Source: Propionibacteriaceae bacterium
Lineage (GTDB): Bacteria > Actinomycetota > Actinomycetes > Propionibacteriales > Propionibacteriaceae
Reading direction: 5' to 3'
Assembly (NCBI GenBank): GCA_031282235.1
Contig: JAITED010000008.1
Coordinates: 1-9,152 of the forward strand
DNA length: 9,152 nucleotides
Notes under the pieces: generated by a model
What the model saw: the letters and a program-made list of their open reading frames with translations, nothing else
Told to the model about the DNA's origin: nothing
The model's database searches: none
Shown: positions 1 to 6,504 of the stretch, one piece after another
Numbering within the stretch: position 1 is the stretch's first letter
Layout: the number at the start of each line of letters is the position of its first letter
Program-made: the position numbers and the translations under genes

Positions 1-1
1 G

Positions 2-274
2 CAAGTGTTCACCAACCTAGGCTTCACCCCTCAAACCCAAACCACCATCGCCCGCAAACAAGATTTGTTTATCGCCGCAGGCAGCTGCGCATTAGGCATA
101 GGAGCCATCGCCGCCATCACCCTAACCCTCACCGGAAGCCTAGCCTCTTGGCTAGCAGGCACAAGTGCCCTACTCCTAACCATCGCCACCCGCCTAATAG
201 CCGACACCCGCACTGTGGGGGTTCAATCCCACATCTTTAGCTCTGGCACCGTAAATCATCCCTCACCGAGTTGA
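2..274 (+). CDS. C-terminal part of an unrecognised membrane protein (5' end outside window)
   Basis: The reading frame is already open at the window edge, so this is probably the 3' end of a longer gene; a GTG at 5 is the first possible start but no ribosome binding site can be seen. About 90 residues are visible. After a polar stretch come two hydrophobic segments, roughly residues 22-45 and 46-65 counted from the GTG, separated by a short Gly/Ser turn, which suggests a membrane hairpin. Third codon positions are mostly C, as in real coding DNA of such genomes. The last 20 or so residues, after the second helix, are encoded by a repeat that recurs at 488-525, so the natural C-terminus was probably altered by that element. 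I do not recognise the family. It is the only plus-strand gene in the left part and converges on the hydrolase gene. Confidence 0.5.
   Translation, partial: QVFTNLGFTPQTQTTIARKQDLFIAAGSCALGIGAIAAITLTLTGSLASWLAGTSALLLTIATRLIADTRTVGVQSHIFSSGTVNHPSPS
215..253 (+). repeat. Direct repeat copy 1 (39 bp)
   Basis: This stretch starts with GTGGGGGTTCAATCCCAC and ends with CTCTGGCACCGTA. It recurs at 488-525 in the same orientation, with one G fewer in the G run and no other difference. A diverged inverted copy lies at 281-304, so 232-252 can pair with 281-302 into a long stem. The GGTTCAATCCC core can fold as a 5 bp stem with a 7 nt loop and loosely recalls a tRNA or tmRNA T-arm. The repeat lies inside the 3' end of the first reading frame. 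Confidence 0.85.
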
Positions 275-380
275 GCTATCCACAGTGCCAGTACTAAAAG
301 ATGGTGGTTGAGGCCTACACGGTGCAAGTTCCTGGATGCTGCGACTAACGCGCAGCATGACGGAGAAAGGTGAACGCAAA

Positions 381-460
381 CCCCACCTTGTCATGCTGCA
401 CAAACTAAGCGCAGCGCATCCCCCACCCCGTCATGCTGCGCGGAGTGAGCGCAGCGAACG
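381..460 (+). repeat. Two imperfect 40 bp tandem units with a GTCATGCTGC core
   Basis: Units 381-420 and 421-460 match at 30 of 40 positions by eye. Both begin CCCCACC and carry GTCATGCTGC followed by an AGCGCAGCG block. A third, inverted copy of the core lies at 352-361. A short relative, GCATGACGGAG, recurs downstream of eno at 1643-1653 and also occurs at 355-365. The second unit, with its GAGTGAGCGCAGCGAACGC stretch, resembles intergenic palindrome families seen in many bacteria. Confidence 0.75.
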
Positions 461-487
461 CAGTCGCAGTATCCAGAAACCCACACC

Positions 488-525
488 GTGGGGTTCAATC
501 CCACATCTTTAGCTCTGGCACCGTA
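488..525 (+). repeat. Direct repeat copy 2 (38 bp)
   Basis: This copy is identical to 215-253 apart from one missing G. It also forms the outer part of the right arm of the inverted repeat ending near 530. Similarity continues weakly beyond the unit (ATCCCT after a short variable stretch in both copies). Confidence 0.85.
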
Positions 526-567
526 GTTATCCCTGCGGCGCTATTTCGTTGGGGAGTGTGGTTGAAT

Positions 568-1554
568 CTATTCCCCTTTTTTGATGTGGGTGGCGAACCA
601 GCGTACTAGGCGGCGGTTGGGAGCGGGGTTTAGGAAGTCGGGGCCACCGCCGGCGTGTCCGGCACCGGGGAGGGTTTCATAGTAGAGGGCGTCGGCGGGG
701 AGACCGGAGCGCTGTTGGAACATCTCGTAGCAGGCGAAAGTTAGCTCCCAAGGCACTATTGGGTCTTGGTCTCCTTGCAGGAAATACGTAGCGGGGATGG
801 GTTTCCCGCAGGCCACGGCGATGTCTAACCATTTTTCGGGGCTGGCGGCGGCGGCAATCTCGGGGTGTTTATCGGGGGTGCTGCCGAGGTAGCGCTGCAG
901 CATCAGGCGTACCCCAACTTTCACCGGAATGGAGCCGTGCTCCATCGCCCAGCGGTAGGCGGCGCCCAAATCTGTAGCCGGGCACAGCGCAGCTACGGCG
1001 CGTATGGTCGGTTTGCGGGTGCTCTGCGAGGGTGCGCCGCCCGGACCTGCCCCCAACCCGGTGAGCAGCGCCAGCGAACCACCCGCCGAAGTGCCCATCA
1101 GGAAGAAGTTATCCACATCTAAGTCGTACTGCCAAGCGTGGTCAGCGAGGAACTGTAGCGCCGCCGACACGTCTTTCACCGGCTGCGGAAACTTCGCTTT
1201 CGGAGCCAGCCGATAGTTGATGCTAGCGACCGCAAACCCCGCTTCCAGCGCGAAAAATCCGGGGTAAAGATGCCAATCGGCCTTGTCCATGTGCGTAAAC
1301 CCGCCGCCGTGTATCACCACCAGCAGCGGATACGGCCGCCCCAACACCGCCTCATTCGGCAGATACAAATCGAGCCGCTGCAGCGGGTCATCACCGTAGG
1401 CCACATCGGCGTAACGCCGCCGTATCCAATCCACTCGGGGCACCGGCAACGAGCCGCTGGTGTCCATCCACCCTTTCACCCACTCGGTGTCGTGGATAGT
1501 CGGCCCCTGTTGTTTACTGCCAAAAGCTCTTTCAATCGCCGCACTGAGACCCAT
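568..1554 (-). CDS. Alpha/beta hydrolase, HSL/acetyl-esterase type
   Basis: A 328-residue protein with the signature of the hormone-sensitive-lipase group of carboxylesterases. The oxyanion-hole motif HGGG is at residues 82-85. The nucleophile elbow GTSAGG has Ser156 as the likely catalytic serine. GDQDPIVP supplies the acid (Asp264) and GAGH the histidine (His300), so the triad looks complete. SINYRLAP at 111-118 is also typical of the group. There is no signal peptide or membrane segment, so it is probably cytoplasmic; the substrate (a short-chain ester or amide) cannot be read from the sequence. The ATG at 1554 has only a weak purine stretch upstream. It is the last gene of the minus-strand run, 108 nt after eno, and converges on the repeat block. 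Confidence 0.88.
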   Translation of the reverse strand: MGLSAAIERAFGSKQQGPTIHDTEWVKGWMDTSGSLPVPRVDWIRRRYADVAYGDDPLQRLDLYLPNEAVLGRPYPLLVVIHGGGFTHMDKADWHLYPGFFALEAGFAVASINYRLAPKAKFPQPVKDVSAALQFLADHAWQYDLDVDNFFLMGTSAGGSLALLTGLGAGPGGAPSQSTRKPTIRAVAALCPATDLGAAYRWAMEHGSIPVKVGVRLMLQRYLGSTPDKHPEIAAAASPEKWLDIAVACGKPIPATYFLQGDQDPIVPWELTFACYEMFQQRSGLPADALYYETLPGAGHAGGGPDFLNPAPNRRLVRWFATHIKKGE

Positions 1555-1627
1555 ACCGCCAGCCTAGTCGCCCGAGGGCGCACCCCGTGCCCCCTAGCCG
1601 TCAGCCGGACGCTGCGCGCCTACGCTC

Positions 1628-1651
1628 CCATCATGCTGCGTGGCATGACGG
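1628..1651 (-). terminator. Candidate stem-loop downstream of eno
   Basis: In the minus-strand RNA a 9 bp stem (CCGUCAUGC with GCAUGAUGG, one G-U pair) closes a 6 nt loop just after the eno stop codon. No U-run follows, so it is not a classical intrinsic terminator; it may be an RNA-stabilising or partial terminator structure. Its sequence shares GCATGACGGAG with the repeat block near 355. A second bulged hairpin (GGG-c-GCAC with GTGC-CCC) lies at 1576-1593, in the leader of the hydrolase gene. Confidence 0.35.
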
Positions 1652-1662
1652 AGGGCGCTAAA

Positions 1663-2952
1663 TCACCACTTGGTGGGGTCGAAGCGGGGGAAAGCGGAGG
1701 CACCGGCGTATTCGGCGGCGTCGTCTAGGTCTTCCTCGATACGTACCAACTGGTTGTATTTGGCGACGCGTTCACTGCGGGCGGGCGCACCGGACTTAAT
1801 CTGGCCACAGCCTAGGGCTACGGCTAGGTCAGCGATTGTGGTGTCCTCGGTCTCGCCAGAGCGGTGGCTCATCATGGTACGGAACCCGCTGCGGTGAGCT
1901 AGGTCTACTGCGTCGATGGTTTCAGAGAGGGAACCGATTTGGTTCACTTTCACCAGCAGCGCGTTGGCAGCGGCAGTTTCGATGCCCCTAGTCAAACGCT
2001 CAACGTTGGTGACGAACAGGTCGTCGCCCACCACCTGCACCTTGGCACCTAGCCGCTTGGTGAACTCGGTGAAGCCGTCCCAATCTTCCTCATCCAGCGG
2101 ATCCTCGATGGAAACCAGCGGGTACTTCTCCACCAACTGCTCGTAGTAGTCAATCATTTCAGCGGTGCTACGTAGCCCGCCCTCAAAGGCGTATTTGCCG
2201 TCTTTAGCGAAAGAGGACGCAGCTACGTCCAACGCGATAGCTACATCGCGCCCGGGACGATAGCCCGCTTTTCCGATGGCCTCAATGATGAGGTCGATGG
2301 CGGCAGCGTTGGAGTCAAGGTTGGGAGCGAAACCGCCCTCATCACCCAAACCGGTAGCCAACCCTTTAGCTTTCAGTACGCCTTTCAGCGCCTGATACAC
2401 CTCAGAACCCATCCGCAGCGCCTCCGCGAAACTCTCTGCACCGATGGGAGCAATCATAAACTCTTGAATATCGACGTTGGAGTCAGCGTGTGCGCCACCG
2501 TTGAGAATGTTCATCATCGGCACCGGCAACAGATGCACATTCGGCCCGCCCAGATAGCGATACAGCGGCAGCCCCGCGGAGTCAGCGGCGGCACGCGCCA
2601 CCGCCAGTGATACGCCTAGGATGGCGTTCGCGCCCAGCTTGCCCTTGTTCTCGGTGCCATCCAACTCAATCATGGTGGCGTCCAAGATGCGCTGCTCGGC
2701 GGCATCCAACCCCAACACCTCGGGGGCGATAATCTCAACCACGTTCTCGACAGCGGTCAAAACGCCCTTGCCGCCGTAACGCGCCTTATCATTATCGCGT
2801 AGTTCCACCGCCTCGAACGCCCCAGTGGAAGCCCCAGAGGGCACCCCGGCGCGCGCCGTAGAGCCGTCGTCCAAAATCACCTCGACCTCAACCGTCGGGT
2901 TGCCACGCGAATCCAAAATCTCGCGGGCTTCAATGTACTCAATGCTGGCCAT
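1663..2952 (-). CDS. eno: Enolase (phosphopyruvate hydratase)
   Basis: Enolase interconverts 2-phosphoglycerate and phosphoenolpyruvate in glycolysis and gluconeogenesis. The 429-residue length is normal for bacteria. The mobile loop (SGASTG, 39-44), His155, the acid GDEGGF with Glu205, and the magnesium ligands Asp242, Glu283 (in SIEDPLDEEDWDG) and Asp310 (in GDD) are all present. So are the catalytic Lys335 (LLVKVNQIG), the signature SHRSGETED (362-370) and Lys386 in GQIKSGAP. The ATG at 2952 has an AAAGG-type Shine-Dalgarno sequence 7 nt upstream (GGAAAGG, 2960-2966), and the protein opens with the family-typical IEYIEAREILDSRGNPT. It follows mazG by 48 nt, an order known from actinobacteria such as mycobacteria (mazG, lipoprotein gene, eno). 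It looks intact. Confidence 0.98.
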   Translation of the reverse strand: MASIEYIEAREILDSRGNPTVEVEVILDDGSTARAGVPSGASTGAFEAVELRDNDKARYGGKGVLTAVENVVEIIAPEVLGLDAAEQRILDATMIELDGTENKGKLGANAILGVSLAVARAAADSAGLPLYRYLGGPNVHLLPVPMMNILNGGAHADSNVDIQEFMIAPIGAESFAEALRMGSEVYQALKGVLKAKGLATGLGDEGGFAPNLDSNAAAIDLIIEAIGKAGYRPGRDVAIALDVAASSFAKDGKYAFEGGLRSTAEMIDYYEQLVEKYPLVSIEDPLDEEDWDGFTEFTKRLGAKVQVVGDDLFVTNVERLTRGIETAAANALLVKVNQIGSLSETIDAVDLAHRSGFRTMMSHRSGETEDTTIADLAVALGCGQIKSGAPARSERVAKYNQLVRIEEDLDDAAEYAGASAFPRFDPTKW

Positions 2953-3000
2953 AATTTAACCTTTCCGAAAGAGGTCTTTTACCTCAAGACCCAAAAGTCC

Positions 3001-3732
3001 TCAACCGACGAGTCTACCCTCTGCGGCCCGTATTTGCTGCTCTAACCCCCGTAATGCGCCCCGCAACGCTTGGTCAGCATCAACACCAGCTGCCTGCGCC
3101 TGCGCGACCACCGCCAAAATGGTCTGCCCCACCTTTGCGGCGGTGATGGAAGCATCCGAATCCGGAGTTTCAGGGGCGGCAGCCGTATCAGATACGAGGG
3201 GCAGTTCCAGATGTACGTCGCGCACTCTAGTTATCACCTTTGCGGCTCTGGCTAGGGAGTTCATGGCATCTGGGATGCCATCTAGGCAGGACGAGCGCTG
3301 CTTCTCTGCACGTTTAGCTTCCTCCCACGACGCCATCATGTCAGCGGGGGCAGCTTCAGAACCAAATACGTAGGGGTGCCGGGCGAGAAGTTTCTTCGCC
3401 ACCGCAGCGGTTACGTCCTCAATATCGAAGCGCCCCTGTTGTCGGGCGATTTCTGCATGGAAACACACCTGCAGCAGCAGGTCGCCCAACTCCTCGCACT
3501 GGTCGGCATCATCACCGGATTCGATGGCCTCGATGGCTTCCGCGGCCTCCTCCACTAGGTGTTTCACCAAAGTGAGCTGTGTTTGTTCCGCGTCCCAAGG
3601 GCAGTCGCGGCGCAATCTGGCCACCACCGCCACTAACCGTCTAAACCCGGCTCCCAAAGTGGCATCGTCACCGAGTGCGCCCGCCGCGATTTGCGCGGCT
3701 TCGTCATCGTATGTCGTAGTGCGTGGGGACAT
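3001..3732 (-). CDS. mazG: MazG family nucleoside triphosphate pyrophosphohydrolase
   Basis: MazG hydrolyses (d)NTPs to monophosphate and pyrophosphate and is thought to clear aberrant nucleotides. From the ATG at 3732 the protein has 243 residues. The motif CPWDAEQT is at about residues 44-51. The metal-binding helices are EEAAE (61-65) and EELGD (80-84), giving the EExxE...ExxD set of the all-alpha NTP pyrophosphatase fold. HPYVFG and the SCLDGIP segment are also typical. The second, C-terminal domain lacks a clear acidic set (KVGQTILAVVAQAQAAGV) and is preceded by a Ser/Thr/Ala/Pro-rich linker, so only one domain looks catalytic. The frame is open up to a TTG at 3789, but that start would overlap the lipoprotein gene by 41 nt; the ATG has GGAG 10 nt upstream and leaves a 16 nt gap, so I chose it. 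Confidence 0.92.
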   Translation of the reverse strand: MSPRTTTYDDEAAQIAAGALGDDATLGAGFRRLVAVVARLRRDCPWDAEQTQLTLVKHLVEEAAEAIEAIESGDDADQCEELGDLLLQVCFHAEIARQQGRFDIEDVTAAVAKKLLARHPYVFGSEAAPADMMASWEEAKRAEKQRSSCLDGIPDAMNSLARAAKVITRVRDVHLELPLVSDTAAAPETPDSDASITAAKVGQTILAVVAQAQAAGVDADQALRGALRGLEQQIRAAEGRLVG

Positions 3733-3742
3733 AGGTGGTGTG

Positions 3743-3746
3743 CTCC
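3743..3746 (-). promoter_or_regulatory. Ribosome binding site supporting the mazG ATG
   Basis: On the minus strand GGAG lies 10 nt before the ATG at 3732. The alternative upstream start is a TTG inside the preceding gene, so this site favours the shorter MazG. Confidence 0.5.
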
Positions 3747-3748
3747 AT

Positions 3749-4255
3749 TCAACTTCCGTTTGCGGTTTCAGAAAGTGAGCCGTTGCCAATCACGGTTGCG
3801 GCGGTGGGATCCCAATATCCGTAGCGCGGATTCAGCACCACCTCCACCTGCTGTTGCGCCGCGATAAAATCTTCCATGCTCAACTGGTCTATCAGCAGCG
3901 CGTAATCAGCAACTCCATAGCCCACCTGCTGACAGGTGGGGTTGCGCAGCAGCGTATTGCCCAAAGTGCTCTGCCGTAAAAACTCCTCGCGCTCCGCGTT
4001 GGAATACTTAATCCCCTTGTCAGTCAGGATATGCGCCGCAATACGCCCCTCTAATACGAAGCTGAGCACCTGTGAACTGACCTCACGCGGTTCCTGCTTA
4101 AACGCCTGCGCGCAAGCCACCACTAAATCCTCCACCTCGCTGTTGCTGACCGCCTCGCCCCCCACGATAAACGCCACATTAGGTGTAGCGGTAGTACACC
4201 CCGATGCCAGCAACAACCCACTCACCAGCACCATCGCTCCCACAACTTTCCGCAT
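3749..4255 (-). CDS. SurA N-terminal-like lipoprotein
   Basis: A 168-residue exported lipoprotein. It opens with a Lys/Arg n-region, a hydrophobic core and the lipobox LASGC, so Cys20 should be lipidated and the rest held outside the membrane. The body begins with a VAFIVGGEAVSNSEVEDLV segment, like the start of SurA-type chaperone domains (a beta strand then a helix), and continues with helices rich in Gln and Glu. NPRYGYWDP (142-150) is the conserved ending of the actinobacterial SurA-N lipoproteins found next to mazG. No peptidyl-prolyl isomerase (parvulin) domain follows, so a chaperone or scaffold role outside the membrane is inferred, not shown. It starts 31 nt after the sensor kinase stop and ends 16 nt before mazG. 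The ATG at 4255 is preceded by only a weak purine stretch. Confidence 0.82.
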   Translation of the reverse strand: MRKVVGAMVLVSGLLLASGCTTATPNVAFIVGGEAVSNSEVEDLVVACAQAFKQEPREVSSQVLSFVLEGRIAAHILTDKGIKYSNAEREEFLRQSTLGNTLLRNPTCQQVGYGVADYALLIDQLSMEDFIAAQQQVEVVLNPRYGYWDPTAATVIGNGSLSETANGS

Positions 4256-4286
4256 CCATCTACCCTACGTCATCTTTTATCGGATT

Positions 4287-5687
4287 CTAATTAGCGGAGG
4301 AAGTGGGGGCGGGGGGGAGGTTTACGGTGAAAAGGGCTCCGGTGGGGGTGCCGTTTTCGGCGGTTACGGTGCCGCCGTGGGCGGTTACGGCTTGGTCTAC
4401 GATGGATAGACCTAGGCCGGTGCCGGGGGTGTTGCGGGCCTTGTCGGAGCGGTAGAAACGCTCGAATACGTGGGGGAGGTCGTCCTCGGAGATGCCGGGG
4501 CCCTCGTCGGCTACGGTGAGCACGCCGTCTTGGAGGTTTACGTGCACAGTACCGGCGGCGGGCGACCACTTTACGGCGTTATCTAGCAGGTTTATCACGG
4601 CGCGCTCTAATGTGGGGGCTTCGCCCACTACGTAATACGGCTCTAGGCTCACGTCAAAACCCAAACCGTGGCCGCGACGGCGTACCCGCTCCACCGCTGC
4701 CGATACCACATCTGCCAAATCCAACGGCTCCCCGCTGGAGGTCACTTTGTCCTCCCGCGCCAACTGCACCAAGTCGGACACTAGCGTGGAAAACTCCACC
4801 AACTGCTCGGCCACGTCGTTCAGAATCTCGCCGCGCGCCCCCGCTGGCAACATCGCGGACTGTTCGTTCGCCACCAACAGTTCAATGTTGGTACGCATCG
4901 ATGTGAGCGGCGTGCGCAGTTCATGCCCGGCATCCGCGATGAGTTGTTTCTGCCGCTCCCGGCTCACCGCCAGCGACGACATCATGGCATCGAAACTGCG
5001 CGACAACTCCCCCACTTCGGTATCGTCCATATTGCCGGTCGGCGTCAGTTCGTCAGTTTCGGTGACGTGCGCCACCGCAACGGCTAGGTCGTGCAGTGGT
5101 TCCACCACCTTGCGCCCCGAGTTGAGCCCCGCAACCACCGCGACTGCGACAAACACCACTCCGAGCCACCAAAACAGCATCCGCATAGTGACTAACGTGT
5201 TTTGGGTGGGCAGCAGCGAGCGCGCCAACACCAGCGCATAGCGCGCCCCCTCAATCTGTAGCGGCACCGCGACCATCCGATACGGCTGCCCGTCCACTCC
5301 GGTTACAGAACGCGTCGAATACCCCAGTTGAGTACGTGCGATAGCTATCTCCTCGTTGCCGGGCGTCATACGTACCCGGTCGTCCTGCACCCGCTGCGTA
5401 AACCCGTCGGCGCGCACCAACACCAGCAGCACATTCGCGGCGGCCAGCGCGGTGTTGTTCAAGCCCCCCATGCCCACCAAATCGTTGACCACCGAATCGG
5501 TGACTTGTGAGGCCACCTCCACCAGCTCGTCGTCGAGTTGGCGCTCCAGCGACATCCGAGTGGCGTAATACGCCGATACGGACAGCACCAACAGCGCTGT
5601 GGCTACGATGGCTGCGGACAGCCGAGAGAACCGTCCCAGTAATGTACGACCAAAGACGGCGGTGGAGAGGCGAACAGTGTTGGTCAC
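4287..5687 (-). CDS. MprB-like sensor histidine kinase
   Basis: A 466-residue membrane kinase, partner of the response regulator 52 nt upstream. Two membrane helices, about residues 22-43 and 168-188, enclose an extracytoplasmic sensing domain of about 125 residues. A HAMP linker follows (about 188-240, with VEPLHDLAVAVAHV). The H-box ADAGHELRTPLTSMRTNIELL contains the phosphoacceptor His255. The ATPase domain has the N-box INLLDNAVKWSP (365-376), the G1 box DEGPGI (394-399), the F-box ERFYRSD and the G2 box GTGLGLSIV (422-430). All key residues are present, so it should be active. The order HAMP, ADAGHELRTPL, DNAVKWSP resembles MprB and TcrY-type actinobacterial kinases. The signal sensed cannot be read. 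The start is a GTG at 5687 with no clear Shine-Dalgarno sequence; the TM1 position supports it. Confidence 0.93.
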   Translation of the reverse strand: MTNTVRLSTAVFGRTLLGRFSRLSAAIVATALLVLSVSAYYATRMSLERQLDDELVEVASQVTDSVVNDLVGMGGLNNTALAAANVLLVLVRADGFTQRVQDDRVRMTPGNEEIAIARTQLGYSTRSVTGVDGQPYRMVAVPLQIEGARYALVLARSLLPTQNTLVTMRMLFWWLGVVFVAVAVVAGLNSGRKVVEPLHDLAVAVAHVTETDELTPTGNMDDTEVGELSRSFDAMMSSLAVSRERQKQLIADAGHELRTPLTSMRTNIELLVANEQSAMLPAGARGEILNDVAEQLVEFSTLVSDLVQLAREDKVTSSGEPLDLADVVSAAVERVRRRGHGLGFDVSLEPYYVVGEAPTLERAVINLLDNAVKWSPAAGTVHVNLQDGVLTVADEGPGISEDDLPHVFERFYRSDKARNTPGTGLGLSIVDQAVTAHGGTVTAENGTPTGALFTVNLPPAPTSSAN

Positions 5688-5719
5688 TAGGCGGCTCGCT
5701 TAGATTCAGACCTGTTTTC

Positions 5720-5742
5720 GGGACGGGTTATGGGACGGGTTA
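5720..5742. repeat. 11 bp direct repeat between regulator and kinase genes
   Basis: GGGACGGGTTA occurs at 5720-5730 and again at 5732-5742, one base apart. The second copy contains the stop codon of the regulator gene (5740-5742). It looks like a slippage duplication; a function in the 52 nt gap is not evident. Confidence 0.7.
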
Positions 5743-6426
5743 CGGGGCGGTCTCGCTCAGCATGTAGCCGACTCCGCGTAGCGTATGGATGAGTCGCGTG
5801 CTGTGCAGCGGTTCAGTTTTGCGCCGCAGGTAGCCGATGTACACCTCCAGCGAGTTCGCGGTGGACGGAAACTCCGGCCCCCACACTTCGGCCAGCAGCC
5901 AAGAGCGATCCAGCACCTGATTCGGGTGATCCATGAACGCCAGCAGCAGCGCGTATTCAGTGCGGGTGAGGGAGAGCCGCCGTTCGCCGCGCCGCACATC
6001 GCGGGTACGGGTATCGACGCGCAGGTCAGCGAACTCCAGCACCGGCGAGAGCGCTTTGGTGTCTTGCCGAATCCGCCGGGTGAGGGCGCGCAGCCGCGCC
6101 AGCAACTCCTCCAGCGAGAACGGCTTCACCATGTAGTCGTCAGCCCCGGCATCCAACCCATCCACCCGGTCATCCACGGCATCTTTCGCAGTGAGCACCA
6201 GAATCGGCACGTCGTTGCCCGCCGCTCTAAGCTCCCGGGTGGTCTGTAGCCCATCCAACCGCGGCATCATCACGTCCATGATGACGGCAGCGGGACGACT
6301 GGATGCCAGCACCGCCAAAGCCTCCAGCCCATCAGCGGCGGTCAGCACCTCGTATCCGCTGTAGCGCAAGGTGCGTGCGAGTGAATCTCGGACGGCTTGG
6401 TCGTCATCTACTACCAATATCTCCAT
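5740..6426 (-). CDS. OmpR/PhoB-family response regulator (MprA-like)
   Basis: A 228-residue transcription factor. The receiver domain (1-120) has the acidic pocket DDD at 7-9, the phosphoacceptor Asp51 (VIMDVMMPRLDG), the switch Thr79 (VLTA) and Lys101 in KPFSLEELLARLRAL. The C-terminal winged helix (about 130-228) has LTRTEYALLLAFMDHPNQVLDR, WGPEF, NSLEVYIGYLRRK and the wing segment RGVGYML, all hallmarks of OmpR/PhoB DNA-binding domains. It is the cognate partner of the kinase encoded 52 nt downstream. The ATG at 6426 has a good Shine-Dalgarno sequence, AGGGAG at 6433-6438, 6 nt away. The 78 nt upstream hold no strong promoter by eye. Target genes are unknown. Confidence 0.95.
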   Translation of the reverse strand: MEILVVDDDQAVRDSLARTLRYSGYEVLTAADGLEALAVLASSRPAAVIMDVMMPRLDGLQTTRELRAAGNDVPILVLTAKDAVDDRVDGLDAGADDYMVKPFSLEELLARLRALTRRIRQDTKALSPVLEFADLRVDTRTRDVRRGERRLSLTRTEYALLLAFMDHPNQVLDRSWLLAEVWGPEFPSTANSLEVYIGYLRRKTEPLHSTRLIHTLRGVGYMLSETAP

Positions 6427-6504
6427 GTACTGCTCCCTGATAATCGCGTTTCAATGGTGGTCGTATTCGGTTGTGGTTTACGTATCCCCGTAGCGCTTAA
6501 GCCC

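Larger units (their letters stand above)
277..530. repeat. Long imperfect inverted repeat, arms of about 70 bp
   Basis: Positions 277-346 align with the reverse complement of 462-530 over their whole length at roughly three quarters identity with a few small gaps. The best inner part is GTTCCTGGATGCTGCGACT at 328-346 against the complement of 462-480, with 17 of 19 identical. Matching continues inward: GCGCAGCATGACGG at 350-363 pairs with the complement of 426-439 after a gap of about 20 nt in the left arm. The middle holds a 40 bp tandem repeat. No transposase or reading frame lies inside. The stretch 275-567 holds no gene. It could be a miniature inverted-repeat element, a structured RNA, or a bidirectional transcription barrier between the convergent genes on either side. 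Confidence 0.8.

Noticed and set aside
488..525. Possible tRNA or tmRNA 3' fragment because of GGTTCAATCCC
   Set aside because: The T-loop is one base short for a standard T-arm, no acceptor stem or CCA end follows at the right distance, and no D or anticodon arm is found.
3733..3789. Longer MazG start at the TTG at 3789
   Set aside because: It would overlap the lipoprotein gene by 41 nt, uses a rare start codon, and the extra residues are not MazG-like; the ATG at 3732 has a ribosome binding site and a 16 nt gap.
4291..4569. Arg/Pro/His-rich frame inside the kinase gene
   Set aside because: It overlaps the ATPase domain of a clearly conserved histidine kinase and has the composition of an out-of-frame GC-rich translation.
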